A DNA stretch of 64,000 nucleotides from Holacanthus passer. Its lineage: Eukaryota; Chordata; Actinopteri; Pomacanthidae. The stretch's first letter is position 1. Every line of letters begins with the position of its first letter. The DNA is taken from the NCBI GenBank assembly GCA_025331565.1, contig JAFREQ010000049.1, forward strand, positions 4,126,501-4,190,500, written 5' to 3'. A model generated the notes under the pieces. It did no database searches and was not told where the DNA came from. It saw only the letters and a program-made list of their open reading frames with translations. Positions 1 to 12,899 of this stretch are shown here, piece after piece. The position numbers and the translations under genes are program-made.

Positions 1-2051
1 GACAGATTTCTCCGGAGTGCACTCTTGAGAGAGCTGCATGATGTATTAAGCTGGCTAGTTTTGGGGTTAAAATCCACAGCAGAGACAAGGGATAGTTTGG
101 CAGGAGGGCAGTCTGAATGACACACTGTTGCACTGCTGCTTGTTAAGATTGTTGTTGAGCCTGTTGTTGCCACTGTCTCCTTATGACCTGCTGATAACCT
201 TTTGTGTACGCCCTGAACAACCTCATGCTCTGGGTTCGTTGAACATTTCCTTCCTTTGATAACACTGTCATCCCCACCTTTCTCTGCATTGTAGAGCTTC
301 TTAAATGTCCCTCCCCCATACATGTACCACTTGTTGTAGGCAAACTTCTGGGCTTTCTTCCTCCGGAACTTTCTGTTGCTTGGCTCCCCACAAATGTCAC
401 TGCCATCCCCATCACAGCTGAGACTGCTGGTGCACGCCTCCTCCACAGATGAATTCATGAAGAGACCGTCTGTTGCGTGGTTGCAGTCTACGGCTGTCTG
501 CCGGACCAGTGGGCGGTGGGTGGATGACTGCTGGTTCACAGGCTTGATCGCGAAACCTGTTGGATTGATCTGGCCAGAGCTTCCCCTCCGGACGAGTGTT
601 ACATAATCACTCTGATAGGAGGAGGTTGGGCTGCTCCTCTCTGGCTGCAGTAGGGTAACACTGAAAGGGAGGGAGTTGCTGCGGGTTAAGGGGGCATGCT
701 CCATGGTGGTGGAGCGCTGAGTGGGCACAGAGCTATAGAAGCCAGGCTTTCTGTTTCTTTGTAACCCAACATTCGGAGTCTTACTGATTTTCATGTCAAA
801 GTGAAAGGAATCCTTGTACGTGTATGGCATGGGGAGGTCAATACTACCCTGCTTTGACAGAACTGTCTTCCGTGGCCGTACATTCTCCAGTTGTTTGTCC
901 TCCACAACAGCTGTGTTCTCTGAAATCAGCTTAGATATACGCTCCTCCAGTGTCTTGTGCTCCTGCTCCCTTGTGGTGTCTTTGGGTTCCTGTCCACCTT
1001 GGCCTGGTTCTGACAGTGTTTGTGTGCTGGTGGTTTCTTCCAGATGCTCTTTGGTGGATTCGTTGAGGGAATCCATACTGTGGTCAGGTAAAACGCTGCT
1101 GGGGCTTGGGTAGTGGTCACTGCTCTCACTGAAGCCTGAGTCAGTGCTCTCATGGCTCTGGGATTTTCCTCTGGACACAGAGCTCTCCCACTGCTTGGAG
1201 AACAGTGTGGCTTCTTGTCTCTGAAGAGGAAGATGTCGACTGGCAGTCAGCAGAGGTTTTTCATTGTCCGTGCTCTGTTTTTCCCCTTCTATTGTTACCT
1301 TTCCACTTTCATTTGGTTCTTTGCTCTTATGCTCTGCAGGGGTCAACTCATTCTGTTCACTGAAAGAACCATGCGTCTGTACAGAGTAGACCTTTGCAGT
1401 ACTGGTCGCACAGCTGATCTCAGCAGCAGGAAGTGCTGCATCCTTTTCCATGCTGCCCGACTCCTCACTGCGCTCATCCAGAGACACACTGGAGGTACAA
1501 GTCTCTCTGGAGCTGGACATGCTGTCTAGGCTGCCCAGGCTGCTCTGCTCTGACTCAGACGAGAGGCGGGCATGAGCCTGAGTGCGCTTATGTTTGTAGA
1601 GGTTGCTCTGAGTCTTGAAAGAAATTCCACAAGTAGTGCAGGGGTAAGGCCGCTCTCCAGTATGGCAGCGGAGATGCTTCTCCAGCACACTGGGCTTCAT
1701 ACAGTCCCGTCCACAGTGAGGACACACGTGCTTTCCTGCCGACTTGGGTCTGACTGCAGGAGAAGCAGCTGCCAGACTCAATCCCGGCTGAGACTGCAGC
1801 CCACCAGCAATATGGAGTGTCAGAAAGGGAAGTGTCTCCTTGGAGTAAAGCGGCGGCATGGCTAGATGGAGTGTGGTCGGCTCCCGGGCAGCTGCAGGAG
1901 GCTGGGGGTAAGGCTGTGCTGGTAGAGCAGGCACTGTGTGGATGTAAACAGCCGTCAGCGGGGCCTGGATGTCCATCCTTTTCTCTGTCTGCGCTGCAAC
2001 GGAGTTGATGTGCAATGGAGCACTCGCCAATCCCGGCTTGCCAGTCTCCAT
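1..2051 (-). CDS. znf831: ZNF831-like zinc finger protein, 5' part of the large coding exon, runs off the window
   Basis: Nuclear C2H2 zinc-finger protein; the human gene is poorly characterised and its role is presumed to be transcriptional. The minus frame is open from the ATG at 2051 to base 1 (683 codons), so the 3' end lies outside the window. Two adjacent fingers are visible: Cys110/Cys113/His126/His130 ([17 protein letters not shown]) and Cys138/Cys141/His154/His160 ([14 protein letters not shown]). A serine-rich stretch follows. Further on come a block reading [18 protein letters not shown], the [11 protein letters not shown] motif and [20 protein letters not shown], all of which I recognise from ZNF831. 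The start is chosen because ACCATGG is a strong Kozak context and no earlier in-frame Met exists: the exon opens at 2099 after an AG acceptor, and the upstream exon carries an in-frame stop. HIVEP proteins share the paired-finger style but not the downstream blocks. Confidence 0.88.
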   Translation of the reverse strand, partial: METGKPGLASAPLHINSVAAQTEKRMDIQAPLTAVYIHTVPALPAQPYPQPPAAAREPTTLHLAMPPLYSKETLPFLTLHIAGGLQSQPGLSLAAASPAVRPKSAGKHVCPHCGRDCMKPSVLEKHLRCHTGERPYPCTTCGISFKTQSNLYKHKRTQAHARLSSESEQSSLGSLDSMSSSRETCTSSVSLDERSEESGSMEKDAALPAAEISCATSTAKVYSVQTHGSFSEQNELTPAEHKSKEPNESGKVTIEGEKQSTDNEKPLLTASRHLPLQRQEATLFSKQWESSVSRGKSQSHESTDSGFSESSDHYPSPSSVLPDHSMDSLNESTKEHLEETTSTQTLSEPGQGGQEPKDTTREQEHKTLEERISKLISENTAVVEDKQLENVRPRKTVLSKQGSIDLPMPYTYKDSFHFDMKISKTPNVGLQRNRKPGFYSSVPTQRSTTMEHAPLTRSNSLPFSVTLLQPERSSPTSSYQSDYVTLVRRGSSGQINPTGFAIKPVNQQSSTHRPLVRQTAVDCNHATDGLFMNSSVEEACTSSLSCDGDGSDICGEPSNRKFRRKKAQKFAYNKWYMYGGGTFKKLYNAEKGGDDSVIKGRKCSTNPEHEVVQGVHKRLSAGHKETVATTGSTTILTSSSATVCHSDCPPAKLSLVSAVDFNPKTSQLNTSCSSLKSALRRNL

Positions 2052-4160
2052 GGTAACACTGCTGCTGTCGTGATGTACCAGTGCTGGGTCTCTAATTACC
2101 TGTAAGATAAGAACAGTTTGCATTAGACCTCTGCTTTGCCTCAGATCAAATTGGGCAGATCTGTCTATTTGAGCAGGGATGTTTTTTAGGTCTTGACAAC
2201 GAGACTTCATTCCTGGAGAATATTTTGTGTTTTGTACTAGTGGAATAGAGAAAAGAAGCATAGCAATGAATAAATGCACTAAAGCAGTTTATGATGACAG
2301 ATATTCAGTACCCAGAAGGACAGATGGCTAATAAAGCAACTAATCCAGTTTGGATTTTGCATGGTTATAAAATCCAGGGAGATGTGATTTGCAATGATGT
2401 CACCTTTTTATCTACCTCAGTGATATCATTTTCGTGATGATCAATAATACCCATGGTTACAGAGCAAACAGAAAAGTAGTGGCATTTGAATCTGTGGTGT
2501 AGGAATAAAATTCTCAAGATATGTTTTGCTTTGTACACAGGCAGTGTACTCGTGTGAGACAAAAACATGGGGAGAAATGTATGTATACAGTAGAGAGAAG
2601 CAGGGGTGATGTAGGAGAATGACTCACATCAGGAGAGGGATGAGGGAGTGAGATCAAATAGTCATACAGTACAGCAGAGGCTTTTATCTCCCCAAATGAA
2701 ATGTGTCTGCTGACATTAGCTGTTGCCTCTGTCACCAGTCTCCACCAATTTAATGACATACCCTTGATGTTCACGGCAGCATGTGGCGGCTTTGTCTCCT
2801 GACAGTCTGTCATATTTGTGCAGTAATCTTATCAAAGTGTAAAGCCACCTACATGAAAAGATGAATAGCTTCATATTAGGTCAAGCAAATTTCATTTCCT
2901 GTTGCTCTGATGCTGCTTCTGCATGTATTGTGATTTTGCATAATTCACCCACAGAGGTACAGTTGGCATGGAGCACACTCTTTGTTAGTTGTACAGCATG
3001 AGCACGCCCACGTCAGATACTTTTGTGGTGCTGTGAACTGAGGAAAGTTTGTTTCTGTTCATGTTCAAGTGAGTTCACCGCTGTGCGAATGTATTTTAAT
3101 TTTCAAACACTGTTTACTTGGGAACTTGCATCTACCCTCTTACTGTAGTGTGCTTATACTTCTTTAAAGGTATGTAAATGTGTAATATTATTACACATGT
3201 TGCAACTCCACAAAGAAATGCAATTATAATGTGGACCTGTGAATAATCAAGAAGGGTATTTTTTTCTGCAAGGACTTGTCATCAGTTTAAAATTGTGTAC
3301 ATGTGTGCCCTGTGTTAAAAAGAGGTTAAAAACAGCTTCTGCTTATAGTAAGAACAAGCATCAGCAAAGTGGGTAACATCAAAATGTTAATAAAAAGGAA
3401 GGCTTTCCAGATTTTTTGGAGATCTTGTGCCAGTAAAAATTGTCTTGTAACGGCTCGTCTACTCTCCATTAAGCTCATTTCCAATGATGGTTCTGACTTT
3501 ATAAAGGGAACATTTGAAAAGAGGAAATATCTGATGGTCTTGGCATCACACAGTGTAGGTCACTAGAACATGCCATAACTAGGCCAAAACTCAGGCGCAA
3601 CAGTCAAGAAGAGAAAAGAAAAACAGCAGAAGTCACTTACCTCAATGCTTTGCACTTCAATCAGCAACAATTATCCAGCTCAGAAAGTCTTCTACCCTGA
3701 ACAGCCTCATCTTCTGTATAACTGCTCATTTCAATCTGTCCTGACATCCAGGCCGTATGTTCCTCTCCAGTCTGATTTTCTCGCACAGCTCTTTGACATG
3801 AACTGTTTCTTGTCACGAGGAAGCGGAACAAATGCAAATGAGAGAGAAGATGCACTATGAAAGTGGTGAGGCAGAGAGGAGGGGAGTGAGGGAAGGAGAA
3901 GGGCTGGCTGGGTGGCTGGGTGGGTGTGTAGCTGTCAAACAAAGACTTCCGGAGGACAAGTTGAAAACATAGATTACACAGAGTGATCAGCATGAGCGAA
4001 AGAGCGGAGAGAGGCCCTGAGCACAGATGGAAGGATTTAAGGCTAATACAAAGTGTTGTGCAGAAGTGAAAGCGACTGCTTGGCAGAGGAAGTGCAGCAA
4101 CAGAGGCGAGCTTACCTTCAACAGTCACGTTGGCTGACTGACTGACTTTACCATCAACAG
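2052..4160 (-). promoter_or_regulatory. znf831: znf831 5' region: untranslated exons, intron and TATA promoter
   Basis: Read on the minus strand, a consensus TATATAAG lies at 4196-4189. About 35-80 bases downstream is a splice donor (AAG|GTAAGC, exon end 4116), so a short first exon near 4116-4160 is likely. A second good donor (GAG|GTAAGTGA) sits at 3641, marking another untranslated exon whose acceptor I could not fix. The acceptor of the coding exon is at 2101-2100. If the 3641 exon joins the 2099 exon, the frame upstream of the ATG is blocked by TAA, which supports translation starting in the coding exon. The rest, about 2100-3640, is intron with no gene that I can see. Confidence 0.55.
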
Positions 4161-4199
4161 TTTGAGGCAGTATCTGACTTCTGGCTCACTTATATACTC

Positions 4200-7100
4200 G
4201 CTCCCCCACCTACCTACTTCCTCCCACACACTGTGTTTCATACACCCACATAGACAAGGGTGCAGCAAAGCTAATGTTGATGTGGCCGCTTGGCTGCACG
4301 TGCACTGCTCTCACTCTCTCAGGCAGAGAACAAATGGATGAGTTGTGAGTGGCTGTAGTGAATTTCCCACCTCCAAACACAGCCCCCATTACAATATGTA
4401 TCATATTGCACGGGTGCACCAGTTCACACTGCACATGCTTATACATTAGGTTAGAATCATAATTTCTGATTTGTACTCATACTTCTTTGCTGTTGCTGGT
4501 TTTAGACAGCAAAATTGTGGATTTAGGAAGCATTAAAAAAAGAGTACAGATCATGTATATTGCTCTTTTTCAAACTCAGGAATCTGAAATACTGAGGAAT
4601 GATGTTTTCCTTAACTTGTCAAAGAGTGAACCAGGTGACAAAGCATATGATCAATTTCTCTCAAAAAGTAGTATAAAACCAAATCAAATGTTCAGTCAGT
4701 GTACCATTCCCATGAAGTAATAGTTATAGGTGAAACGTGGCCCCAGAGTTATACAGCTATACTCAATCCACTTATTTGTTTGACTCAATTGTCAATGGAC
4801 AGATCATTACTTTTTTTTTTTTTTTTACAATTCATGATGGTATAAAAATGCAAAAGACAACACATTCTTTTTCACATAAGCACCCACTTTTTGTCCACAT
4901 AGCGATGGCACCTAATGTCCAATGTCAGTGCCGGAGACACAATTGGGACATCATTATGTACCTGTCTGGACAGCATGAAAGAAGAATATCCAGGCAGGGA
5001 TAGTTGTCTGAGAGGTACCTTACACATTGCAGGTGGTCTCATATGGCCTCAATAAAATTATGCTATGGGCATAAATACACAGTGATTGCACTGGACATTT
5101 TAAAAACCTGAATTTATATATAATTTGGCCCCTTGGAGGCAACACAATAGGCTGTAAACACAACACTGACATATGCTCACTTTGCAAAGTTTAACAATTG
5201 CCAGCTCACACATCCTGCAGATAGTAACATTTGCATTCATTTGAAGTAGTGTGTCTGGCCACCTGACGAATATTTGAGTCAGAATTCACTTCATTTTTAG
5301 CTCACTTTTGGTCTCCACCAACTCCTAAGCTGCTGCTGCTGGAAACAACACTGATAAGAACAGTGAGACTAAACCAAAACAGCGAACTGAAAGGAGCTAA
5401 AAGGCTCTGTCTCTGTAGGTTTGTCAATACAAACAACCTCTTTCACATTACACTAAATCCGATCCGTTTTACTTTTTAGGATCCAACTACAGCCACTTTA
5501 TATTTATTCGGTTTTCTTAAATCCGAATAAATGAAAAACGTGAATGAAAAAAGTATTTCTACTTTCAATACCTCAATACCTCTGATGTAAGAGATGTTTT
5601 CAAAGCTCTGATTTTTGAACAGTATGTCATCGTGTGGGATCGACCATGCAATTATCAGATGACATCTGCTGAAGGAAAACAAATAGTTTTTATATCATTT
5701 CACTGCTTCAGACTCAAGCTGGTCTCCAAGGCAACTGCAGGCTGGTCCACTGAGAGCATGCTTTGTGTTGACATGGTAACAAGACACCACCTACCACGCA
5801 TGCTTTCTACTGTCTTCATACGGCTCACTGTCCTGCAGGGTGGAGGCATAGTTTCAGGCATGTTTGCATATTTTTAAAGACTGAGTCAGTTTTTTAAATC
5901 ACAGTATTTGTGTATTCCACATGGATTTGATACACAGATACCTTCTCCAAAGCTGTCAGCAGGCACTTAATGTTGTTGATAGAGGATATTTTGGCCATGT
6001 TTCTCAGGTTACTAGGATACAAGGTTTAGTCAAGTTTTACAGCTGATGGTCAGCTGTGACCAGAGACCAATAAAATGTGTTGTGCTACTCATCCTGGTCT
6101 CCCAGTTGTTGAACCTCTGCATTGTTATGATACAGTTATTTAGACATTTATCCACATGGATAGAGCTATTCATGTATTTTTAGCCATGGAGTGGAATTAT
6201 CAGACACATGTAGAGTTATCCTTTCGATGCTGACTTTTAGCACTTAATACAGTGCTAAAAAAGCTAATACCATCATGCAAGAACTATACAACTTAAGTAT
6301 ATTTTCATATTTATTTCAAGTACACTTTAGACAAATAGTTCTTTCCTCCTTACCTTATTCTGTGAGGATGGTGAAGTTGCCTGCCGCACACTGCAATAGA
6401 CAGGCTCTTTCAAGTTATGGCCCTAGATTTAAGGTGCCCAAGGGAAATACCCAGCTTACTTCATTAGTGTTTGAATGGGTCCCTTGCTGCATTTTTGCAC
6501 ATGAAATGACAAATTACAGATGCATCATTTGAATGGCTCTGTCTCTGTAAAGGGCTAAGCTTCCATCTGCATGTATTACACTACATTTCTGTCTTTTTGG
6601 CTAGTATTTGAACTGATGAGCCACATTGCAGGAGGTGGCAACTGAGAGACTGTGTGTGGGTGGGTGCTGAATTGCTGGAGGCCTATATCCACTTACATGT
6701 TCACTTATGCCTTTTCAGTAGCTAAAGAACAGTCTCATGTCCCACTTCTGTCTCTACATCACTACCAATAACACCACTATGACCAGCTGCCAAACACAGT
6801 GCGTATACCTGCCACTGTTAAAATGTAAGCTACAATTATCATCTCTGTTTCACCATCACACAGTTGTAGCTGCTGTGTTCTGCATGTAGCTCAGCAAAAT
6901 GCAAACTTGCATCTGCAAAGCAAAGACTGTTAAATAATAAAACTGAATAAAACTGCAATAAAACTGAGATCAAAAGCCAGGCAGAAGCTTACAGCATTTC
7001 TTTCTTTATGTCTTTGAGATGCTTGTGCACCCCCTGCTGGGTCATGAGTGTAGGTTCACATATCTGGGGTAAAATATTTCTGATTGGGGTTACTGTGAAA

Positions 7101-7608
7101 TACAGTGAGATAGTAGTAAACAGTAAAAAATAAAGTAGTAAAATACATAGCATTTAAAGCCAGGAAAATAGTTTTTTTTAAAAAATATTTTATCCATTAA
7201 TCTGTTAATTTCGGTTTCAATTAGCTGTTTATTATTGTTACTATTGGCATTTTTGTTTAATTTTTTTATTGGTTCATATGCCAAATATATCTCCTTAAAC
7301 TATGAATCCGTTATCAAAATTGTTGTCAAACGTCCACTTGTTTTAGCACTAATCATTGGCTAATTGAATTGGTTAACTGCGGTTTTTGGTTTTGAATGAA
7401 CATGTAAAAAGAAAGAAAGAAATGGCGCTAAATGTTTTGGCCTGCACTAAAGGCATGTTGCCTTCACGTGCCACGTAAATACAGCTTAATGATAAAAAAG
7501 ACCGTGTAACAACGGAGAACTTGATTTGGTATTATTTTTTTCAGAATAAGAGCTACTTTGTGCCGCAGAGAAAAACAAAGAGGACAAATCTGCTCGTGTT
7601 TGAAGTAA

Positions 7609-7640
<32 letters not shown>

Positions 7641-7860
7641 GTTGTTATTATTATTAATTTAATAATTGTGCGGCTACGGATACGTCACATTTTACAGCTT
7701 AGCCTTTTACGCTCATTATCACTCTTTTTGTCCCATTCAATATGCAAATATCACACCGATGTTTAATTATTAACTTTACATTTGAATATTCCATTTACCG
7801 TAAAGGCAACCTCACTCGTCGATTTAGTGCTGTGACGTAAGACGCAAATACGTACAGCGT
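4200..7860. other. Intergenic spacer between divergent znf831 and cstf1
   Basis: AT-rich sequence with only short shadow frames. It holds a poly-T tract near 4809-4827 and an ATT microsatellite at about 7606-7660. I see no coding gene, tRNA or recognisable transposon. Distal regulatory elements for either flanking gene could lie here but cannot be read from the bases alone. Confidence 0.6.
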
Positions 7861-8331
7861 AACGCACGTTTGGGTCCAGGGGCGCCATTGGAAGTGTGAA
7901 GACGGTTAGATAGTCTGTTTTTATGCTTTAAAATAGCTAACAGTAATATTCGGCTCTTGTCCTTGAACGGTACATAATGCTGTTGTTGCATAGCACAGAC
8001 TTCCAGTCAGTTCGGGGTTTTATCTGCACTTAAACTACTGTTGTTTTTACTCTGTCTTAACTGTAACGTTAGCAACAAAGCTAACGTTATTAGCAGCACT
8101 GCTAGGCACAAGTTCCATTCATTCGCTGCAGCTGGTCATAACGTTAGTATAGTCTCAGCTAACGGTGTGTGTTATGTTATGTTACATATGGTAGCAGACT
8201 AGCTGCATTAGATAACATAATCATTTTGTGAAACGGATATAACTTAACAGCTGCTAACGTAGCATTGACATTAATTGTTGACATTGTGTCTTCTGTTGCA
8301 GCCAACTAAGTTGTCCTCGACCTGACCCATC
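7860..8331 (+). promoter_or_regulatory. cstf1: Presumed cstf1 promoter and 5' untranslated exon/intron
   Basis: Above the coding start, composition shifts to a CG-containing stretch (around 7800-7910) with an inverted CCAAT (ATTGG) near 7887 and no TATA box, as in many housekeeping promoters. A clear acceptor (tract plus GCAG, AG at 8300-8301) precedes a 30-base leader and the ATG at 8332. At least one untranslated exon therefore lies upstream, but I could not choose its donor with confidence. Confidence 0.4.
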
Positions 8332-11300
8332 ATGTATCGTCCTAAACCAACTCTGAAGGATCGACAGCACCTGTACAAGCTCATCATAAGCCAGCTACTC
8401 TATGATGGATACACCAACATCGCCAACAGCCTCATTAATGAAGTCAAACCACAGAGTGTAGTGTCGCCCTCTGAGCAGCTGATGCAGCTGGCAAAGATAG
8501 GTATGAGCCGTTTCCCCTATGTCTGCATGTTTGAAGTATGTGTGAGTGTTCAAGAGACCCTAACTGCACAATTTACAACTTTTTTCAGGAATGGAGAACG
8601 ATGATAGTGCAGTGCAGTATGCCATTGGGCGCTCAGATACAGTGGCACCTGGTGTGGGTATTGATCTGGAATTTGATGCTGATGTCCAGACCATGTCTCC
8701 AGAGGCATCAGAGTATGAGACCTGCTATGTGACGTCCCATAAGGGTCCATGCCGTGTCGCTTCGTACAGTCGTGATGGCCAGCTGATTGCTACTGGCTCT
8801 GCTGATGCGTCCATCAAGATCTTGGATACTGAACGCATGCTGGCCAAGAGTGCCATGCCTATTGAGGTGAGGTCGATTTGAGACCAGAGTACACTTCACA
8901 ATTTTTGTCTAGCAAGCTTATATGTACTGTCATTTGTTTGTTTTTTTTATATGTAAGGTGATGATGAATGAGACAGCGCAGCAAAACATGGAGAATCACC
9001 CTGTGATTCGAACACTCTATGACCATGTAGACGAAGTCACCTGCCTCGCCTTTCATCCAACTGAACAGATTCTAGCTTCTGGCTCAAGGGATTACACACT
9101 CAAACTCTTTGACTACTCAAAGCCCTCTGCAAAAAGAGCATTTAAATATATACAGGTATGTTCAAGAAAATAACAGTTGTTGTATTGAAAGTGGAAATGC
9201 CAAAGTTACATACGTACATATGTAGTTACATACGTACATATGTAGTTACAAAGTTACAAAATATCTAAGTTAATGTAAACAAAGCTGAGAAAATTGCGAA
9301 ATTTCGCTTTTGTAAAAGTATGCTGACGACTATAGTTCTGTTGTAATCCAATCCTTTCTTCATCTCTTTCCCTACAGGAAGCAGAAATGCTGCGTTCAAT
9401 CTCTTTCCACCCTTCAGGTGACTTCCTACTGGTGGGAACGCAGCACCCCACCCTCCGCCTCTATGACGTTAACACGTTCCAGTGCTTCGTGTCCTGCAAC
9501 CCACTGGACCAGCACACAGACACCATCAGCGGTGTCAGCTACAACCCCACAGCCAACAGCTACGTTACTTGCAGCAAGGACGGCAGCATCAAGCTGTGGG
9601 ATGGTGTCTCCAATCGCTGCGTGACAACCTTCGAGAAGGCCCATGACGGAGCTGAAGTCTGCTCTGCCATCTTCTCCAAGAACTCCAAGTACATCCTGTC
9701 CAGTGGCAAAGACTCTGTGGTCAAACTGTGGGAGATTTCTACAGGCCGGACACTGGTCAAATACACAGGTAAGGAGGATGCATTTTTAATTCTCAATTGA
9801 CTGGAATATGCTAATTATGCTCGATATGCTATATATGTTTACTATTTAATATGCTAGGGTAATTAGGGATGCAGTGCTCAAACTGACAGACTTTATTGAG
9901 TGTGATCTATCCCTTCCATCTGATTCAATTAGTATATTAGGACATGGTTTGGTTATCGAATGCAAAAGTGACAAATAAAATAGATAAAATCTTTTACACT
10001 GTGATTCAAAGCTGGTTTGATATGATTCAATATGGCTTCATTCATGTTCGATTCAACCTTGATTCAATTTGCAATTAAGTTAAAAAAATCCTCTTTTATT
10101 TATGTCTTTTATTGCACCAACAAAAGTAAATAAGCAGATGCAGAAGATAAATTAGAATTTAAGATGAGACCTCCATGGATAAATTGTCACAACAGCAAAA
10201 GGAAGTACAGAAACAGATGCATAGTATAGATAAGTAATCTTTAAAACTATCCATATTGTGATCATCTACTAAATACAAAGTAACCCTGAAAAACATTAAA
10301 AAGGTACTAAATAAATACCATGTACACCATACAAAAATGACAACTACAAAGTTTGTTGAGACTGGAAAAATGACAAATATGGTGAGTAAATGGAAGTAGA
10401 AATAAATAAATAGAAGAAATGCACTGAGGGAATGGAATCAAATGAGAGTCAAAGTGTCTTTTGTCTGCAGATAGTAATATTGGCAGCATGAGTTTGATGT
10501 CTGTGAAGAATATATTGGACAGCAGTGCCTCCTAGCCATCTGGTGAAGAAGTGCTTTTAACTCAGTTGTTAAGCTCTTAAGAGATAGAAATTAGTATTAT
10601 AATAAGATAAAGACTAAAATATAATTATGCTTTAATTTATTATTATTATAGGTAAATATTATTCAGTACCATAACTTGTCTTCAATGTCACATACATCTG
10701 TGTTCACTGTAAATATTAATGTAACATCACCTACCCCTGTTAATGTACATTGAGTTAACAGCAACCTAAATAGCTGTAAAATTTAGGAAAAGTGTCAAAA
10801 TGTTCAGTTTCAGTTTTGGTAGAGCATGCCAATGTTGATTTACAGTGAATGGAGGTGCATGATGTTTCTTTCTGTTTTTCCACAGATGTTATAACATATT
10901 ACAGAATGACTCTTTCATCACATTGACCATATTATCAGGAAATTGCGGAGTGTTAGAGCTTCCGCTGTTTTCTTCTAATAATTGTTACAAGACAGTCTGC
11001 CTAGTTAAAAGAATGATGGTGTCATCTTCTTCAGGGTCTTCCTCCAGAGACATGACGTCTTTCCTTCTTTTGTGATCACAGTGTGGATTTTTCTTCTTTG
11101 TCAATATTTAGAAAAGAAAACAATGATATCGTGTGTTGAGCTCTGTGGGCTTTCTTACAATAATAATTATAAGAAAAACAGGAGAAGCAGAACACTCTTT
11201 ACATCATGGCAATGTGGGAAGAGTGATCATTCACTAATGATGACTCCTCTAGTCATCATTAGTTGTAGATTTCTTTAGAACTATTTATGAGCTTTTGCTC

Positions 11301-12451
11301 CTTCACTATGGAAACAATTTATTTCTGATTTCATCATGTTACATTAGACACTTTGTATAGTTGTTTATTTAATATCATACAGGAATAGTTGATGATAGCT
11401 AGCAATATATAAGGTTAGTGGCACTTTTTTTTTAAAATTTTGGCTCTGTACATCAATCTCAGCTTCAGCTTTAATTTTAGAGTGTGTACATCCACATTAG
11501 ATGAACAGTAGAGAATTGGAAACCTATGGCCCCAGTTTTAGGACACAGGAAATAACTGGGCATGATAACTCTCATATCCAGTCTCCTAGGCCATGGAATG
11601 GACTCAACAGATGACGTTAAATTAAAGGTGTTTATTGTAATAAAATAAACAACTAAAGATATAAGTATATAAATAAATATGGAGGGTCTCAGTCAGTAAT
11701 ATCAGTGATGAAGATGTAAATTTAGTTACAAATATGTTGCTGGCTGGAGTCCCTGACTCAAAGACTTCATCAGCAGACCCCAAGGATGCTTTGTCAGTCC
11801 TGGACAAGAGCTTTCTTCTTGTGTATGAAGGGGCCTTTTTATCTTCACTATGGTCTTTCAGCAAGTGATGTAGTTGGAGGTCATTTGATTGACTTGGAGC
11901 GTTAAGATGGTCTGTAACTTACTAACTTTGGCAGTATATGTAGGATTGTTCTGCTGCATTGTATTAAAATTGGAGTTTATGGTCAAAATGGACATCATCC
12001 AGGGCACCCCAGTAGCTCGACTGGTAGAGTGTTTACCATGTATTTAGGCTGAGTCCTTACTGCAGCAGACCAGGTTTGATTCCACATTTGAAAATGTTGG
12101 GGCCAAAATGTTGGCTCTGATTTGATTTAAATTGTGTGGTCTAGTGGTGCATTGATCCCTCCTTGTGACATGTTCCTCCTGCGTGTTGTAGGTGCGGGAC
12201 TGAGCGGCCGTCAGATGCATCGTACACAGGGTGTGTTTAACCACACAGAGGACTATGTACTGCTGCCAGATGAGCGCACCATCAGCCTATGCTGCTGGGA
12301 CTCGCGCACGGCTGAAAGGAAAAACCTGTTGTCTCTGGGACACAACAACATTGTCCGGTGCATCGTCCACTCCCCCACCAATCCCGGCTTTATGACCTGC
12401 AGTGATGACTTCAGGGCTCGATTCTGGTATCGCCGCACCACCACAGACTGA
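8332..12451 (+). CDS. cstf1: Cleavage stimulation factor subunit 1 (CstF-50), complete, five coding exons
   Basis: WD40 subunit of the CstF complex, which binds the GU-rich element downstream of the poly(A) signal during nuclear mRNA 3'-end formation, together with CstF-64 and CstF-77. Coding exons are 8332-8500, 8589-8866, 8958-9155, 9378-9768 and 12192-12451; every junction is GT-AG and phases agree. The sum is 1,296 bases, or 431 residues plus stop, the same length as human CSTF1. The N terminus ([20 protein letters not shown]) is the family's helical homodimerisation region. WD repeats fill roughly residue 100 to the end, with cores such as [23 protein letters not shown] and [12 protein letters not shown], and the final RFWYRR. 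The last intron, about 2.4 kb, contains a SINE. No breaks were seen. Confidence 0.97.
9206..9246. repeat. Two tandem 20-base units in cstf1 intron
   Basis: The unit TTACATACGTACATATGTAG occurs twice in direct succession and then starts a third time. Each unit contains a near-palindrome (TACGTACATATGTA). It is probably a small tandem duplication with no known role. Confidence 0.7.
12003..12092 (+). repeat. tRNA-derived SINE fragment in cstf1 intron
   Basis: A box-A-like GTAGCTCGACTGGTAGAG is followed about 45 bases later by a box-B-like GGTTTGATTCC. This is the layout of the head of tRNA-derived fish SINEs that read CTGAGTCCTTAC between the boxes, as seen here. It lies just upstream of the last cstf1 exon. 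Only the head and a short tail are recognisable. Confidence 0.7.
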
Positions 12452-12889
12452 GACACATCCAACCCACAGGTTTTTTACTCTGCCTCCTCTTCCTTACCAG
12501 CTCATCTCTTCTCACTGAGAACCAAACAGGACTGGACTCTGCTGTCTCCATGACCTCAGTCAGCTCGACACTTTCTTCTCATCTGTGGTGTCTTTGATTT
12601 TTATTTCATTTGAAGTTGTGCAGTGGAATTTCTGGGTCAGATATGAAAACGTTGTCCTTGTCAACAAGAGTGATGGCACTATTTCTCCAGATGTCTTCTT
12701 GTTTTGATAACAACACTTTGTGAGCTTTTGTCTTATTGAATTGAAAGTCTGACCTTTAAAAGTTCTCTTACTGATTGGAAACTTTAGGTGTAACATCTCA
12801 CATTTCTCAGTTGTATGTGTTAAGAGACTGCAGAGTTGGTTTGTTGTCTTTTCCACTTTTATATTTTGTCAATGTTCTTTCAGATTTTT

Positions 12890-12895
12890 ATTAAA
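12890..12895 (+). promoter_or_regulatory. cstf1: cstf1 poly(A) signal (ATTAAA)
   Basis: ATTAAA lies about 440 bases after the stop codon. It is the first plausible poly(A) signal downstream, giving a 3' UTR of ordinary length. Confidence 0.5.
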
Positions 12896-12899
12896 CAGT

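Noticed and set aside
3661..4128. Minus-strand frame of 155 codons near the znf831 promoter
   Set aside because: It overlaps the proposed 5' exons and intron, has low-complexity Ser/Leu/Pro composition and crosses good splice donors. It is a chance frame.
7606..7660. ATT triplet run considered as a CRISPR-like or satellite array
   Set aside because: Simple microsatellite without spacers; CRISPR arrays do not occur in animal nuclear genomes.
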